NCBI GenBank assembly: GCA_945860205.1
Contig: CAMARK010000056.1
Location: 1 to 32,065 of the forward strand
DNA: 32,065 bases
From: Reyranella massiliensis 521
GTDB taxonomy: Bacteria; Pseudomonadota; Alphaproteobacteria; Reyranellales; Reyranellaceae
Direction: 5' to 3'
Position 1 is the stretch's first letter. Every line of letters begins with the position of its first letter. A program made the position numbers and the translations under genes. The notes below the pieces were generated by a model that saw nothing but the letters and a program-made list of their open reading frames with translations, had not been told where the DNA came from and made no database searches. Positions 24,401 through 31,417 of the stretch are shown here, piece by piece.

Positions 24401-24833
24401 CCTCAAGGGCAGCGGGGGTACGCCCGAGGCGATCCGCGATTCGCTCGCCGGAAGCGGGCAGGTCAGCGGCTATCTCTATCCGCTGGTCACCAAGGGATCG
24501 CTGTCGTTTGCCTCGTTCGCCACCGGTATCGGCAGCCTCTTCAGCAGCGAGATGGGGTTCAACTCGGCGGTGCTGCAGGGCTTCATCAACCACCAGAACA
24601 CCGTGACCGGCGAACTCCGCCTCGGCGGCGGCACGCTCAGCCTGCAGAACCACACAGTGCAGGGCCAGAACGCCGTGGCCCTCATCAACAGCCACAACAG
24701 CCTGACGACCGCCACCACCGACACCACGATCGGCATCGACACCGGCCGGCGCGGTCCGGCGGATTTCGTCATGACGGTGAAGGGACCGATCTCGTCGCCC
24801 ACCATGAGCGCGGGGCGCGGCGCGGGCAATTGA
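21420..24833 (+). CDS. AsmA family protein, large, with Lys-Pro-Ala repeat linker
   Basis: A 1137-residue envelope protein. A single N-terminal membrane anchor (about residues 8-28, IGIWTAAVAGVLALAWSAAP) is followed by the AsmA N-terminal domain (EAFKPAMIEAVKEATGREL, then VVDGPIELSMYPVPGISA), a long beta-rich periplasmic body, and the AsmA_2 C-terminal domain ending near FVMTVKGPISSPTMS. AsmA/TamB-like proteins are thought to bridge inner and outer membranes and move phospholipids. A low-complexity linker of 9-residue KPAPxATPx units fills residues 353-416, and a second Ala/Pro/Gln-rich linker lies near 845-875. No partner gene is adjacent. Confidence 0.9.
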   Translation: MAMGKRTKIGIWTAAVAGVLALAWSAAPYLVNAEAFKPAMIEAVKEATGRELVVDGPIELSMYPVPGISARQVHFANATGTKGAQMLDVHRVIVRPSLLALLQGRIEVGTLVLFRPTIVLEADADGKPNWEFTPGAGAAQVAGAPATGFHLAIGQLAIVRGTLSYTDPRTGKTTVAEEVRAQASVGSFDGPFAIAGTATVNGIPLTLDLKVGQRTEKGSDIAVKLELASGKLGFTGIWSGSGPSGRIAGHLSVATGLLTDFISALVTVSGQEKPAFDSSVVGRFAFDGGVDVSPERVAITDFKMTIGDEIATGSLALSSKPTLLLDGHVALAKVDLDKWLELLSQPGLLPIAKPAPAAAATPDKPAPVATPAKPAPEATPTKPAPAATAAKPAPEATPAKPAPAATPAKPAPAATPAKPPATPPAAVARSPFPPELDVSVKIDVAELLYRKRLIRDLSMAFDIRKGVIALPHFRAALPGDMTLRASAAATGDPAKPAAGGEFSLNGPKLRETLKWLDIDVSGVPPDRLQTLSGHGKIVTVADRLQLTEATFALDGVSATGGASVTMGVPVVVAAQIQIDRFDLDAYMPQQATGWSAVLPTASATPVAATVPVAANVPADPAAPSFGLKAKIANLIYRGQPLKGVEADVVAQGRLLKLNGLKVADLLGAKADLKGQVSDFGTAPRFDITFNASAPDADKLLDYAELPKFLNGKIGAASVSGGVAGTMDALALRNLAVTMLGATAHATGNLVLGEKFRFDFSSFDIGTADASRLVSVATGRNQTGIGAISAAGSFKGNTDRATFEGNLQALSTAMTGKIDSTLGARPNITANLKIPGTLDFDKWLGVSSGGVAPAAPGQAAPPAPQAAGQAPAAVSRSTTGKAIDLSALRAFDASLTLFTSAIAVGSVQVTYADLSATLKNGVFKIAKLTGQFYGGAVDFTGTVDASKQTLAVDLNGSLQGIYLGEMMRGASGTNTFGNDNLGVAIDGKISIMNIALKGSGGTPEAIRDSLAGSGQVSGYLYPLVTKGSLSFASFATGIGSLFSSEMGFNSAVLQGFINHQNTVTGELRLGGGTLSLQNHTVQGQNAVALINSHNSLTTATTDTTIGIDTGRRGPADFVMTVKGPISSPTMSAGRGAGN
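22476..22670 (+). repeat. In-frame 27-bp tandem repeat encoding KPAPxATPx
   Basis: One 33-base unit (22476-22508) and six 27-base units (to 22670), each starting AAGCC(C/T)GC and encoding KPAP followed by variable A/V/E-ATP-A/T. A degenerate copy (KPPATPPAA) follows. Units differ mainly at one codon (GTA, GAG, GCA, GCG), so copies have arisen by duplication and drifted. The repeat keeps frame and makes an extended proline-rich spacer inside the AsmA-family protein; copy number probably varies between strains. Confidence 0.9.
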
Positions 24834-24841
24834 GCTCGATC

Positions 24842-24970
24842 CTCCTCCCCTTGCGCAGCAAGGGGAGGTGTCACCGTCTTACGGTGACGGAGGGGTCATG
24901 AGCCGCGTGTTGAGGCCCATGACCCCTCCGCCCGCTACGCGGGCACCTCCCCAGCGTAGCTGGGGAGGAG
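24842..24970. repeat. Nested palindromic intergenic element with several hairpins
   Basis: About 129 bp between the AsmA gene and the convergent DsbA gene is almost entirely self-complementary. In order: hairpin CCTCCCCTT/AAGGGGAGG (24844-24868), hairpin TCACCGT/ACGGTGA (24871-24887), a 13-bp perfect arm CGGAGGGGTCATG (24888-24900) paired with 24918-24930 across a 17-base loop, hairpin CCCGC/GCGGG (24931-24943), and hairpin CCTCCCCAGC/GCTGGGGAGG (24946-24968). The outer ends also pair: CTCCTCCCC (24842-24850) with GGGGAGGAG (24962-24970). This looks like a MITE/REP-type mobile palindrome, and may also act as a bidirectional terminator for the convergent genes. It has no coding capacity. Confidence 0.85.
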
Positions 24971-24980
24971 AATTAAATCC

Positions 24981-25652
24981 TCAGGCGGCGCGGTTCTTCA
25001 GGATTTCCCAGGCGCGCGTGAAAGCCTGCGCCATCTCCTCGGCCGGCACGGCCCCGGAGAACAGGACGTGGCCCTGCAGGGCGAAGCTCGGCACGCCCTG
25101 GATGCCGGCGTTGCGGGCCATCTGGTCGCCCGCCAACACTTCTTTGCGGCCTTCGTCGCCGGCCAGCATCGCCAGCACCTCGTCGCGGTCGAGGCCGCCT
25201 TTGGCGCCGATCCCGGCCAGGATCTGCTGATCGCCGATGTCGGCGCCATTGCAGAAGTAGCCTTCGAACAGCGCCTCGACGACGGCGTCCTGCACGCCCT
25301 TCTGGCCGGCGAAGCGGATCAGCCGATGCGCGTTCACGGTGTTGGGCGTCCGCGTGATACGGTCGAGATGGAATTCCAGGCCGACGGTGGCGGCGGTCTC
25401 GGTGATGCGCTGGTCGAGCTGCTGCGAACGCTCGAGGCTGCCGAACTTGGCGATGCGGTACTGCTTGCGCTCGACACCTTCGGGCGGCATCTCGGGATTG
25501 AGCTGGAAGGGATGCCAGGCGACAGTGACGGCGCAGTGCTTGGTGACGAGGAGGTCGAGGGCGCGCTCGAGCTGGCGCTTGCCGATGTAACACCAGGGGC
25601 AGATCGCGTCGGAGATGACGTCGATGCGGCCGACAGGCTGGGCCTGGTCCAT
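24981..25652 (-). CDS. DsbA family oxidoreductase (FrnE-like)
   Basis: A 223-residue thioredoxin-fold protein with inserted helical domain. The redox motif C18-P-W-C21 occurs in SDAICPWCYIGKRQLERAL near the N-terminus, and the cis-proline region is GIQGVPSFALQGHVLFSGA. This is the FrnE/2-hydroxychromene-2-carboxylate-isomerase-like group, cytoplasmic as there is no signal peptide. The start was set to the ATG at 25652 because AAGGAAA lies about seven bases upstream; an upstream in-frame start at 25679 lacks support. Divergent from the SDR gene with a 70-bp gap. The role is probably thiol-disulfide exchange under oxidative stress. Confidence 0.92.
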   Translation of the reverse strand: MDQAQPVGRIDVISDAICPWCYIGKRQLERALDLLVTKHCAVTVAWHPFQLNPEMPPEGVERKQYRIAKFGSLERSQQLDQRITETAATVGLEFHLDRITRTPNTVNAHRLIRFAGQKGVQDAVVEALFEGYFCNGADIGDQQILAGIGAKGGLDRDEVLAMLAGDEGRKEVLAGDQMARNAGIQGVPSFALQGHVLFSGAVPAEEMAQAFTRAWEILKNRAA

Positions 25653-25722
25653 TGGCTGTTTCCTTTCCCCTATTGCCAATCAGCGTATACCTGCGTGGAA
25701 TCCCGGGCAACGCGAGGACCTC

Positions 25723-26424
25723 ATGGAAAAGCCGAAATACCACTCTGCGCTGATTGTCGGGACCGGCCCGGGGCTCAGCGCCTCGCTGGCGCGCCTGTTT
25801 GCCGGCAACGGCCTCGCCGTGACGCTGGCGGCGCGCCAGACCGACAAGCTCGCTGCACTTGCGAAGGAGACCGGCGCCTCCGTCCATGCCTGCAACGCGG
25901 CCGATCACAAGGACGTCGCCGGCCTGTTCGAGGCGCTCGACACCGCCGGCCGGACGCCCGACGTCGTCGTCTACAACGCCAGCAACCGGGTGAGGGGGCC
26001 GCTGGTCGATTTGCCGCCCGACGACGTCAAACGCGCCATCGAGATCAGCGCCTTCGGCGCCTTCCTCGTCTCCCAGCAAGCGGCGCGACGCATGCTGCCG
26101 AAGAAGCACGGCGCGATCCTGCTCTCGGGCGCCACCGCGGGCGTAAAGGGCTTCGCGCTGTCGGCCACCTTCGCCATGGGCAAGTTCGCGCTGCGTGGCC
26201 TCGCGCAGTCGATGGCGCGCGAACTCAGCCCCCAGGGCATCCACGTCGCGCATTTCGTCATCGACGGCGGCATCCGCAGTGCCGCCCGGCCGGTTCCGGC
26301 CGATAATCCCGACAGCCTGCTCGATCCTGACGCCATCGCCGAAACCTATTGGGCCACGCTCCAGCAGCACCGCAGCGCCTGGAGCTGGGAGGTCGAGGTC
26401 CGGCCCTGGGTCGAGAAGTTTTAG
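25723..26424 (+). CDS. SDR-fold protein with catalytic Tyr replaced by Phe
   Basis: A 233-residue short-chain dehydrogenase/reductase. The cofactor loop is GTGPGLSASLA (residues 13-23), a variant of TGxxxGxG, and the NNAG motif is YNASN (84-88). The structural serine is Ser135 (LLSGATAG). At the place of the YxxxK motif the sequence reads F150-A-M-G-K154: the lysine remains but the catalytic tyrosine is phenylalanine (TTC codon). The rest of the fold is intact and full length. It may be a non-canonical reductase, an NAD(P)-binding regulator, or an enzyme using another acid. Its end is one base from the convergent outer-membrane-protein gene. Confidence 0.88.
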   Translation: MEKPKYHSALIVGTGPGLSASLARLFAGNGLAVTLAARQTDKLAALAKETGASVHACNAADHKDVAGLFEALDTAGRTPDVVVYNASNRVRGPLVDLPPDDVKRAIEISAFGAFLVSQQAARRMLPKKHGAILLSGATAGVKGFALSATFAMGKFALRGLAQSMARELSPQGIHVAHFVIDGGIRSAARPVPADNPDSLLDPDAIAETYWATLQQHRSAWSWEVEVRPWVEKF

Positions 26425-26425
26425 G

Positions 26426-27241
26426 CTACCACGAGAAGCGCCAGGACAGCGCGCTGCCGACGATGAACTGGTTGCGCGAGCCGCCGGGGCCGGTGACGAT
26501 CGGAGAATTGGCCGCGACGTCGGCCAGGTAGTTGTAGCTGCCGAAGGCCACGAAAGTGAGCTGATCGTGGATCCGCCACACCGCACTTGTGCCGGCGCCG
26601 ACGCTGCGCAGGCCGGCGCCGGGATAGTACTGAGCGTAGCCGGAGTTGATCGACTGGCCGGCGTTGACGCCGAAATAGGCCTGGTTGTAGGTACCGTCGG
26701 TCACCGAAAGCCGCGGGCCGGCTGACAGAAAGACGGTGTCGCTCAGCCGAAGCTTGCCGTCGATCAGGGCATCGAACACCAGCCCGTTGCTGCCGCCCAG
26801 GCCGCGCCGCAGCTCCACCTTGGCCGCGAGGAAGGGCAGGTCGTAGCGCAGGAAGCCGCCGCCCTCGACCGTGAAGGGCACGTTGCCCATGCCGAACAGA
26901 TAGCCGCCGTCGCCGGCGTTGCGCGGGAAGCGGTAGCGCAGGATCGGCCCAGCCTTGAAGCCGTCGGTGTCGAACAGCGTGGCGCCGACGCCATCGCGCG
27001 CCGAGAGGAAGAACTTGTCGCGCTGGAAGCGCAGATCGAGGTTGGGAATCGGCAGGACGCGGTAGTTGGCTGAGCCCTCGAACCACGGCGCCACAACGAC
27101 GCCCGGCCCGATATCGAACGTCCAGTCCTTGGGCGGTGGGCCGGAAGGCTCGCTGCCGATGGATGATGGTTGGGCCGACGCGGTTCCCGCACACACAGTG
27201 ACTGTCGCAAGACACAACGCAACTCTGCTTCGCAAACTCAT
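26426..27241 (-). CDS. MipA/OmpV family outer membrane protein
   Basis: A 271-residue exported beta-barrel protein. The signal peptide is MSLRSRVALCLATVTVCAGT with ASA-QP cleavage after residue 23. The mature protein reads DWTFDIGPGVVVAPWFEGSA, the MipA/OmpV opening, then LDLRFQRDKFFLSARDGVGA and alternating amphipathic strands up to the C-terminal SALSWRFSW, whose last aromatic residue is the usual outer-membrane assembly signal. The start at 27241 has GAGGGG upstream; a longer frame adds an unlikely 34 residues. It may follow the HAD gene in one transcript (67-bp gap). Family roles vary (scaffold for murein enzymes, porin-like); none can be assigned here. Confidence 0.9.
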   Translation of the reverse strand: MSLRSRVALCLATVTVCAGTASAQPSSIGSEPSGPPPKDWTFDIGPGVVVAPWFEGSANYRVLPIPNLDLRFQRDKFFLSARDGVGATLFDTDGFKAGPILRYRFPRNAGDGGYLFGMGNVPFTVEGGGFLRYDLPFLAAKVELRRGLGGSNGLVFDALIDGKLRLSDTVFLSAGPRLSVTDGTYNQAYFGVNAGQSINSGYAQYYPGAGLRSVGAGTSAVWRIHDQLTFVAFGSYNYLADVAANSPIVTGPGGSRNQFIVGSALSWRFSW

Positions 27242-27308
27242 TGGCCCCTCACCTGACTGATGCCTTATACGGGACAACGGGGGGTATGGATGCCGAGTTC
27301 CGGCCGGG

Positions 27309-27971
27309 TCACAGCTTCGACTCGAGCAGACGCCGCGCGACATGCAGATCGTCGACGACCGCCACGCATTTGGCGCGGACCTCGGGCAGCGGCGGCAGGA
27401 TGTCGGGCACCATGATCGCCATGGTGCCGGCGGCGTGGGCGGCCGTGAGTCCGGTGTTCGAATCCTCGAAGGCGATGCAGTGCCCGGGCGCGACGCCGAG
27501 CCTGCGCGCCGCCTCGAGATAGATGTCGGGATGCGGCTTGGCCCTCACGACGTCGTTGCGCGTGGCGAAGGCCTTGAAGCGGTCGTAGAGGCCGGTACGG
27601 CCGAGGTGGCGCTCGACCGTGGTGCGGCTGGCGGAGGTGGCGAGCGCCAGCGGCAGGCCGCGGGCAACCAGGAAATCCAGCAGTTCGACTGCGCCGGGCT
27701 TCAGCGGGATGGAGGTCTCGAAGCGTTGCCGGACATGGTCCGAGAAATGGATGCGGAAGGGTTCGATGCGAAAGCCCTCGCCGTAATGTTCCTGGATCAT
27801 GCGATTGCATTCGTGGGAGGCGATGCCGACCATCGAATGGCAGAAATCGAGCGGAATGGTCAGGCCCAGCGCACCGGCGGCGGCCTGCAGGGCATCGATG
27901 TAGACCGACTCGCTGTCGATCAGCAGGCCATCCATGTCGAAAAGGACGGCTTCGACGGGTTTCTCGAACAT
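27309..27971 (-). CDS. HAD-superfamily phosphatase (beta-phosphoglucomutase-like subfamily)
   Basis: A 220-residue HAD hydrolase with a helical cap in the type I position. Motif I is FDMDGLLIDSES with nucleophile Asp12 and acid Asp14; motif II is ATSASR (Thr112-Ser113); motif III Lys145 (RAKPHPDIYLEAA); motif IV AFEDSNTG with Glu169-Asp170. All catalytic residues are present. Such enzymes dephosphorylate small sugar phosphates or act as phosphomutases. It is divergent from the cupin/aminotransferase pair with a 49-bp gap. Confidence 0.93.
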   Translation of the reverse strand: MFEKPVEAVLFDMDGLLIDSESVYIDALQAAAGALGLTIPLDFCHSMVGIASHECNRMIQEHYGEGFRIEPFRIHFSDHVRQRFETSIPLKPGAVELLDFLVARGLPLALATSASRTTVERHLGRTGLYDRFKAFATRNDVVRAKPHPDIYLEAARRLGVAPGHCIAFEDSNTGLTAAHAAGTMAIMVPDILPPLPEVRAKCVAVVDDLHVARRLLESKL

Positions 27972-28020
27972 GGTTTCGTTCTAAGCTCCGGGCCGGAAAC
28001 GGCAAGCGGGAGAAAAATTC

Positions 28021-28371
28021 ATGCGCATCCATAACCTATATGTCGACGCAAAAGGCGAAACTCACTTCCGTGACATCGAAGTCGAATGGAAGAACGAAGG
28101 CCGCGGCGGCAAGACCTCGGCCATGCTGCCCGCGACCGGCATCATCTTCCGCGAGACGCCGGGCACCTACGACTACGAATGGCATCCCGCGCCGCGCCGG
28201 CAGTACATCATCAACCTCGATGCCGGCGTCAGCATCCAGGCGAGCGACGGCGAGACCCGCATCATCGGCGCCGGCGAAGTCATCCTGGTCGAGGACACCC
28301 ACGGCAAAGGCCACTGCTCGAAGGCCATCGAAGGCAAGCTCCGCCACTCCATCTTTGTTCCCATTGAGTAG
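28021..28371 (+). CDS. Small cupin-like protein
   Basis: A 116-residue single-domain protein. Short beta strands and the segments YEWHPAPRRQYIINLDAG, ETRIIGAGEVILVEDTHGKG and HSIFVPIE fit a small cupin barrel (motif 1 near residues 56-72, motif 2 near 85-105), with His60 and several candidate ligands (Glu96, Asp97, His99, His103), though the usual three-histidine pattern is not complete. GGGAG lies eight bases before the ATG. It is followed after six bases by an aminotransferase gene, so the two are co-transcribed and probably act on one small-molecule pathway. Function otherwise unknown. Confidence 0.8.
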   Translation: MRIHNLYVDAKGETHFRDIEVEWKNEGRGGKTSAMLPATGIIFRETPGTYDYEWHPAPRRQYIINLDAGVSIQASDGETRIIGAGEVILVEDTHGKGHCSKAIEGKLRHSIFVPIE

Positions 28372-28377
28372 GTCACC

Positions 28378-29670
28378 ATGAACGTCCAGACCCCGATTGA
28401 TCCGACCAACCAGCTCGTCGAGCAGGCCAAGCGCGTGCTGCCGGGCGGCAGCTTCGGCAACATGCCGGTCGAGGTGATCCTGAAGGAGGGCAAGGGCGGC
28501 CGGGTCTGGGACGAGGCCGGCAAGGAATATGTCGACTTCCTGCTGGGGTCGGGCCCGATGTTCGTGGGCCATGCCCATCCCGAGGTGACGGCGGCGGTGC
28601 AGGCCCAGGTGCCGCTCGGCACCACCTTCTTCGGCAACAACCGCCACGGCATCGCGCTGGCCGAGGCCATCGTCGAGGCCGTGCCCTGTGCCGAGCAGGT
28701 GCGCTTCGTCTGCTCCGGCACCGAGGCCGATCTCTACGCCATGAGGGCGGCGCGCGCCTTCCGGAAGCGCGACAAGATCCTGAAGTTCGAGGGCGGCTAT
28801 CACGGCATGAGCGACTATGCGTTGGTGTCGCTGGCGCCCAAGAACCCGGGCAATTTTCCGCGCGGCTCGATCGACTCGGCTGGCATTCCGAAGTCGGTGG
28901 CCGACGAGATGGTGGTCGCGGCCTTCAACGACATCGACATGGTGCGAAGCCTGATCGAGGAACAGAAGGACGAGCTGGCGGGCGTCATCGTCGAGCCGTT
29001 CCAGCGCCTGATCCCGCCCAAGCCGGGCTTCCTGCAGGCGCTGCGGGAAGTGACCGCCGAGCACGGCATCCCGCTGATCTTCGACGAGGTCGTGACCGGC
29101 TTCCGCTTCGCCTATGGCGGCGCGCAGGAATATTACGGCGTCACGCCTGACCTCTGCACGCTCGGCAAGATCGTGGGCGGCGGCTTCGCCCTGGCCGCCA
29201 TCGCCGGCCGCGCCGACATCATGGCGCATTTCGACCGGATCACCATGAACGACGAGGATTTCATCTTCCAGGTCGGCACACTCTCGGGCAATCCGGTGGC
29301 CTCGGTTGCGGGCCTCGCCACGCTGGACGTGCTGAAGCAGCCCGGCACCTACGAAAAAGTCTTCGCCACGGGCCGCACCCTGATGAGCACGCTGCAGGAG
29401 CTCCTGCAGCGCTCCGGTTTCAAGGCGCAGGTGATCGGCGAGCCGCCGCTGTTCGACATCCTCTTCACCGACCAGCCGGTGAAGGACTATCGCGACACGC
29501 TGAAAGCCGACACCGCGCTCCTGAAGCGCTTCAACCAGCTCCTGCGCGCCCGCGGCCTCATGAAGGGCGAGAGCAAGTACTACGTGAGCCTCGCCCACAC
29601 CCAGGCCGACATCGACCTTACGATCGGCGCCTGGACCGATGCGCTGAAGGAGCTGAAGGCCGGCCGCTAG
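28378..29670 (+). CDS. Class III PLP-dependent aminotransferase (glutamate-1-semialdehyde aminomutase-like)
   Basis: A 430-residue fold-type I enzyme. PLP-site features are SGTEA at residues 113-117 (phosphate binding), GGYHG at 139-143 (stacking aromatic), the Asp236 of IFDEVVTGFRF that holds the pyridine nitrogen, and Lys264 in TLGKIVGGGF that forms the Schiff base. The N-terminus VLPGGSFGN is the GSA-aminomutase-type start; the protein resembles that group without being an obvious hemL, because it sits with a cupin gene, not heme genes. Likely an omega-amino-acid or amino-aldehyde transaminase. It is the second gene of a short operon. Confidence 0.93.
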   Translation: MNVQTPIDPTNQLVEQAKRVLPGGSFGNMPVEVILKEGKGGRVWDEAGKEYVDFLLGSGPMFVGHAHPEVTAAVQAQVPLGTTFFGNNRHGIALAEAIVEAVPCAEQVRFVCSGTEADLYAMRAARAFRKRDKILKFEGGYHGMSDYALVSLAPKNPGNFPRGSIDSAGIPKSVADEMVVAAFNDIDMVRSLIEEQKDELAGVIVEPFQRLIPPKPGFLQALREVTAEHGIPLIFDEVVTGFRFAYGGAQEYYGVTPDLCTLGKIVGGGFALAAIAGRADIMAHFDRITMNDEDFIFQVGTLSGNPVASVAGLATLDVLKQPGTYEKVFATGRTLMSTLQELLQRSGFKAQVIGEPPLFDILFTDQPVKDYRDTLKADTALLKRFNQLLRARGLMKGESKYYVSLAHTQADIDLTIGAWTDALKELKAGR

Positions 29671-29687
29671 AAGAGGTGAGGTCCGAC

Positions 29688-30194
29688 ATGCGCAAAGCCA
29701 CGGTTGCTGCAAAGCCGCGCGCCGATTCTGAGGCCTCGGCCGTGGGCCAGTGTCTTTGCGGCGCGGTCAAAATCGAGATCGGGACGCCGGCGCGATGGGC
29801 CTGGCACGATCATTCCGGTGCGACGCGGCGGGCACATGGCGCCGCCTATGCGACTTACGTCGGCAGTTGGCGCAAGCGCTTTCGCGTCACCAGAGGGGCG
29901 GACGAGATCACGCGCTTTCGCGACGAGACCACCGGGACGACGCGGAGCTTCTGCGCCCGCTGCGGCACGCCGCTCGCCTATGAACGGGCCCGGTCGGCGC
30001 ACATGGTCAATGTCCCGCGCGCGCTGTTCACGACCCGCACCGGCCGGGAGCCCCGCTACCACATCGCGATCGACCAGCTGCAGGACTGGACCTATCTCGG
30101 CGAACCGCTGGTTCCCCTAAAAGGCTTTCCCGGCGTTGTGTGGGAACGCCCGAACCGGAAGAAGCGCAGTCCGGCGCGCCGGGTTAGCGGTTGA
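29688..30194 (+). CDS. GFA/CENP-V-fold protein lacking the central cysteine motif
   Basis: A 168-residue protein of the glutathione-dependent formaldehyde-activating (GFA) family. Two zinc half-sites are seen: C22-L-C24 (GQCLCGAVKIEI) and C89-A-R-C92 (SFCARCGTPLAY). Between them the family normally has CHCxxCRRAHG; here the aligned residues are D41-H-S-G-A-T46 followed by RRAHG, so all three cysteines are replaced. The catalytic-type zinc is probably lost while the structural zinc remains. The ATG at 29688, with GAGGTGAGG upstream, is preferred over a GTG at 29676. Its last 11 bases overlap the convergent thioredoxin-fold gene. A basic tail RKKRSPARR ends the protein. Confidence 0.85.
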   Translation: MRKATVAAKPRADSEASAVGQCLCGAVKIEIGTPARWAWHDHSGATRRAHGAAYATYVGSWRKRFRVTRGADEITRFRDETTGTTRSFCARCGTPLAYERARSAHMVNVPRALFTTRTGREPRYHIAIDQLQDWTYLGEPLVPLKGFPGVVWERPNRKKRSPARRVSG

Positions 30195-30657
30195 GCAGGC
30201 TGCCCAGCACCAGACCGAGGACGAGGTCGTCTTCGGTGCCGAAGGTCAGGCGCACGATGCGCCTCTCGCGATCGATGACGACGGTCGAGGGCGTTCCCTT
30301 GAAGCCATAGGCCGTCATGGTGAGCGGAATGGGACCGTCCGGTGCGGGGCGGTCGACGGCGACCGGCATTTTCAGACCGTACTCGTGCAGGAAGGCTTCC
30401 AGCGAGACCGGCGTCATGGCGGCGTGATGTTCGAAGACGGTGTGGAGGCCCAGCACCACGAGATCGTCGAGATTCTTCGCGATCTCGTGCAGGCGCCGCG
30501 CCTGCGGGACGGCATGCGTGACGCAGCCAGGGCAGAGCATCTGGAAGGCCTGCAACACCACGACCTTGCCGCGAAGCATGTCGAGCGCCAAAGGCCGGTC
30601 AGTATTGAACCAGCGCTCGGCCTCGATCGGTGGCGCCAGGATTGGTGCCTCGTGCAT
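30184..30657 (-). CDS. TlpA/AhpC-like thioredoxin-fold protein
   Basis: A 157-residue cytoplasmic (no signal peptide) thioredoxin-fold protein. The redox motif is C42-P-G-C45 in LQAFQMLCPGCVTHAVPQAR, and the cis-proline loop is GFKGTPSTVVIDRERRI. Both cysteines are present, so it can act as a disulfide reductase or peroxiredoxin-like protein. It begins three bases after the ModA-like gene, so it is the third gene of that minus-strand operon, a combination whose logic is unclear. Confidence 0.88.
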   Translation of the reverse strand: MHEAPILAPPIEAERWFNTDRPLALDMLRGKVVVLQAFQMLCPGCVTHAVPQARRLHEIAKNLDDLVVLGLHTVFEHHAAMTPVSLEAFLHEYGLKMPVAVDRPAPDGPIPLTMTAYGFKGTPSTVVIDRERRIVRLTFGTEDDLVLGLVLGSLLNR

Positions 30658-30660
30658 GGT

Positions 30661-31407
30661 CTAGGGCTCGTCCATGCCTTTTTTCTTGAGGAGCGGCAGG
30701 TTGGAAGGGTCCGCCAGCGCCAACAGCAGCGCCTCGGCGGCGGCGGGGTTGCGCGAGGCGGCCGAGACGCCGCCCGAATAAGCTATGTAGTGCTGGACCT
30801 CGAGCGGGATGGGGCCGACCAGCATCGCGCCCGGCACGGCCAGAAGCTCGCTGGTCGGTTGCATGGCGATCTCGGCCTCGCCGGTCACGATCTTCTCGGC
30901 CGAGTACCCGCCCTTCACCAGAACGGTCTTGGGTTTCAGCTCGGCGGCGATGCCCATCTTTTCGAACAGATTGGCCAGATAGGTGCCGGCCGTGCCGCCC
31001 GACGCCGGATCGGTGTAGGCGATGGCGCGGGCCGCCAGCAGCGTCTTCTTGAAGGACTCGACACTGGAAATGTCGGGCACCGGCGCACCCTGCTTGACGG
31101 CGACGCCGATGCCGACGCGCGCCAGCACCTTGGCGCCGCTCTCGACGACCTTGCTGCCAAGCAGCGGGCCCAACCGCGCCGGTGGCATGACGACCACGTC
31201 GAAGTATTCGCCCTCGGCGACCCGGCGCGCGAGCCCACCCGCTGTATCATTCTCGACCGTGACCTTGTGGCCGGTCTTCTTCTCGAATTCCGCCGCCAGT
31301 TCCAGCGCCACCGGCTTGTAGGCGCCGGCCGTCAGCAGTTTCAGGTCGGCCGCGGCGGCGCTGCCGATGCCGGCGAGGAGGCAGAGAAGGGCAAGGATGA
31401 TGCGCAT
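30661..31407 (-). CDS. Molybdate/tungstate-type substrate-binding protein (ModA-like)
   Basis: A 248-residue exported binding protein. Signal peptide MRIILALLCLLAGIGSAAAA with cleavage before DLK. The mature part LKLLTAGAYKPVALELAAEF, EYFDVVVMPPARLGPLL, and AYTDPASGGTAGTYLANLFE follows the ModA-like family pattern, but the canonical oxyanion-binding serines of ModA are not all obvious (AGAYKP replaces the usual AASL), so the ligand may be another anion or organic acid. There is no modB/modC next to it. It lies 10 bp after the reductase gene and 3 bp before the thioredoxin-fold gene. Confidence 0.88.
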   Translation of the reverse strand: MRIILALLCLLAGIGSAAAADLKLLTAGAYKPVALELAAEFEKKTGHKVTVENDTAGGLARRVAEGEYFDVVVMPPARLGPLLGSKVVESGAKVLARVGIGVAVKQGAPVPDISSVESFKKTLLAARAIAYTDPASGGTAGTYLANLFEKMGIAAELKPKTVLVKGGYSAEKIVTGEAEIAMQPTSELLAVPGAMLVGPIPLEVQHYIAYSGGVSAASRNPAAAEALLLALADPSNLPLLKKKGMDEP

Positions 31408-31417
31408 GGTCGGGTCC

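Noticed and set aside
22433..24901. An 822-codon open frame on the plus strand inside the AsmA gene
   Set aside because: Shifted frame of the same strand in GC-rich DNA; Arg/Gly/Ala-rich without motifs, and the AsmA frame has a clear domain structure.
28378..29670. Aminotransferase as hemL (glutamate-1-semialdehyde aminomutase)
   Set aside because: Although the fold and N-terminus fit, alphaproteobacteria normally make aminolevulinate by HemA-type synthase, and the gene is paired with a cupin gene rather than with tetrapyrrole genes.
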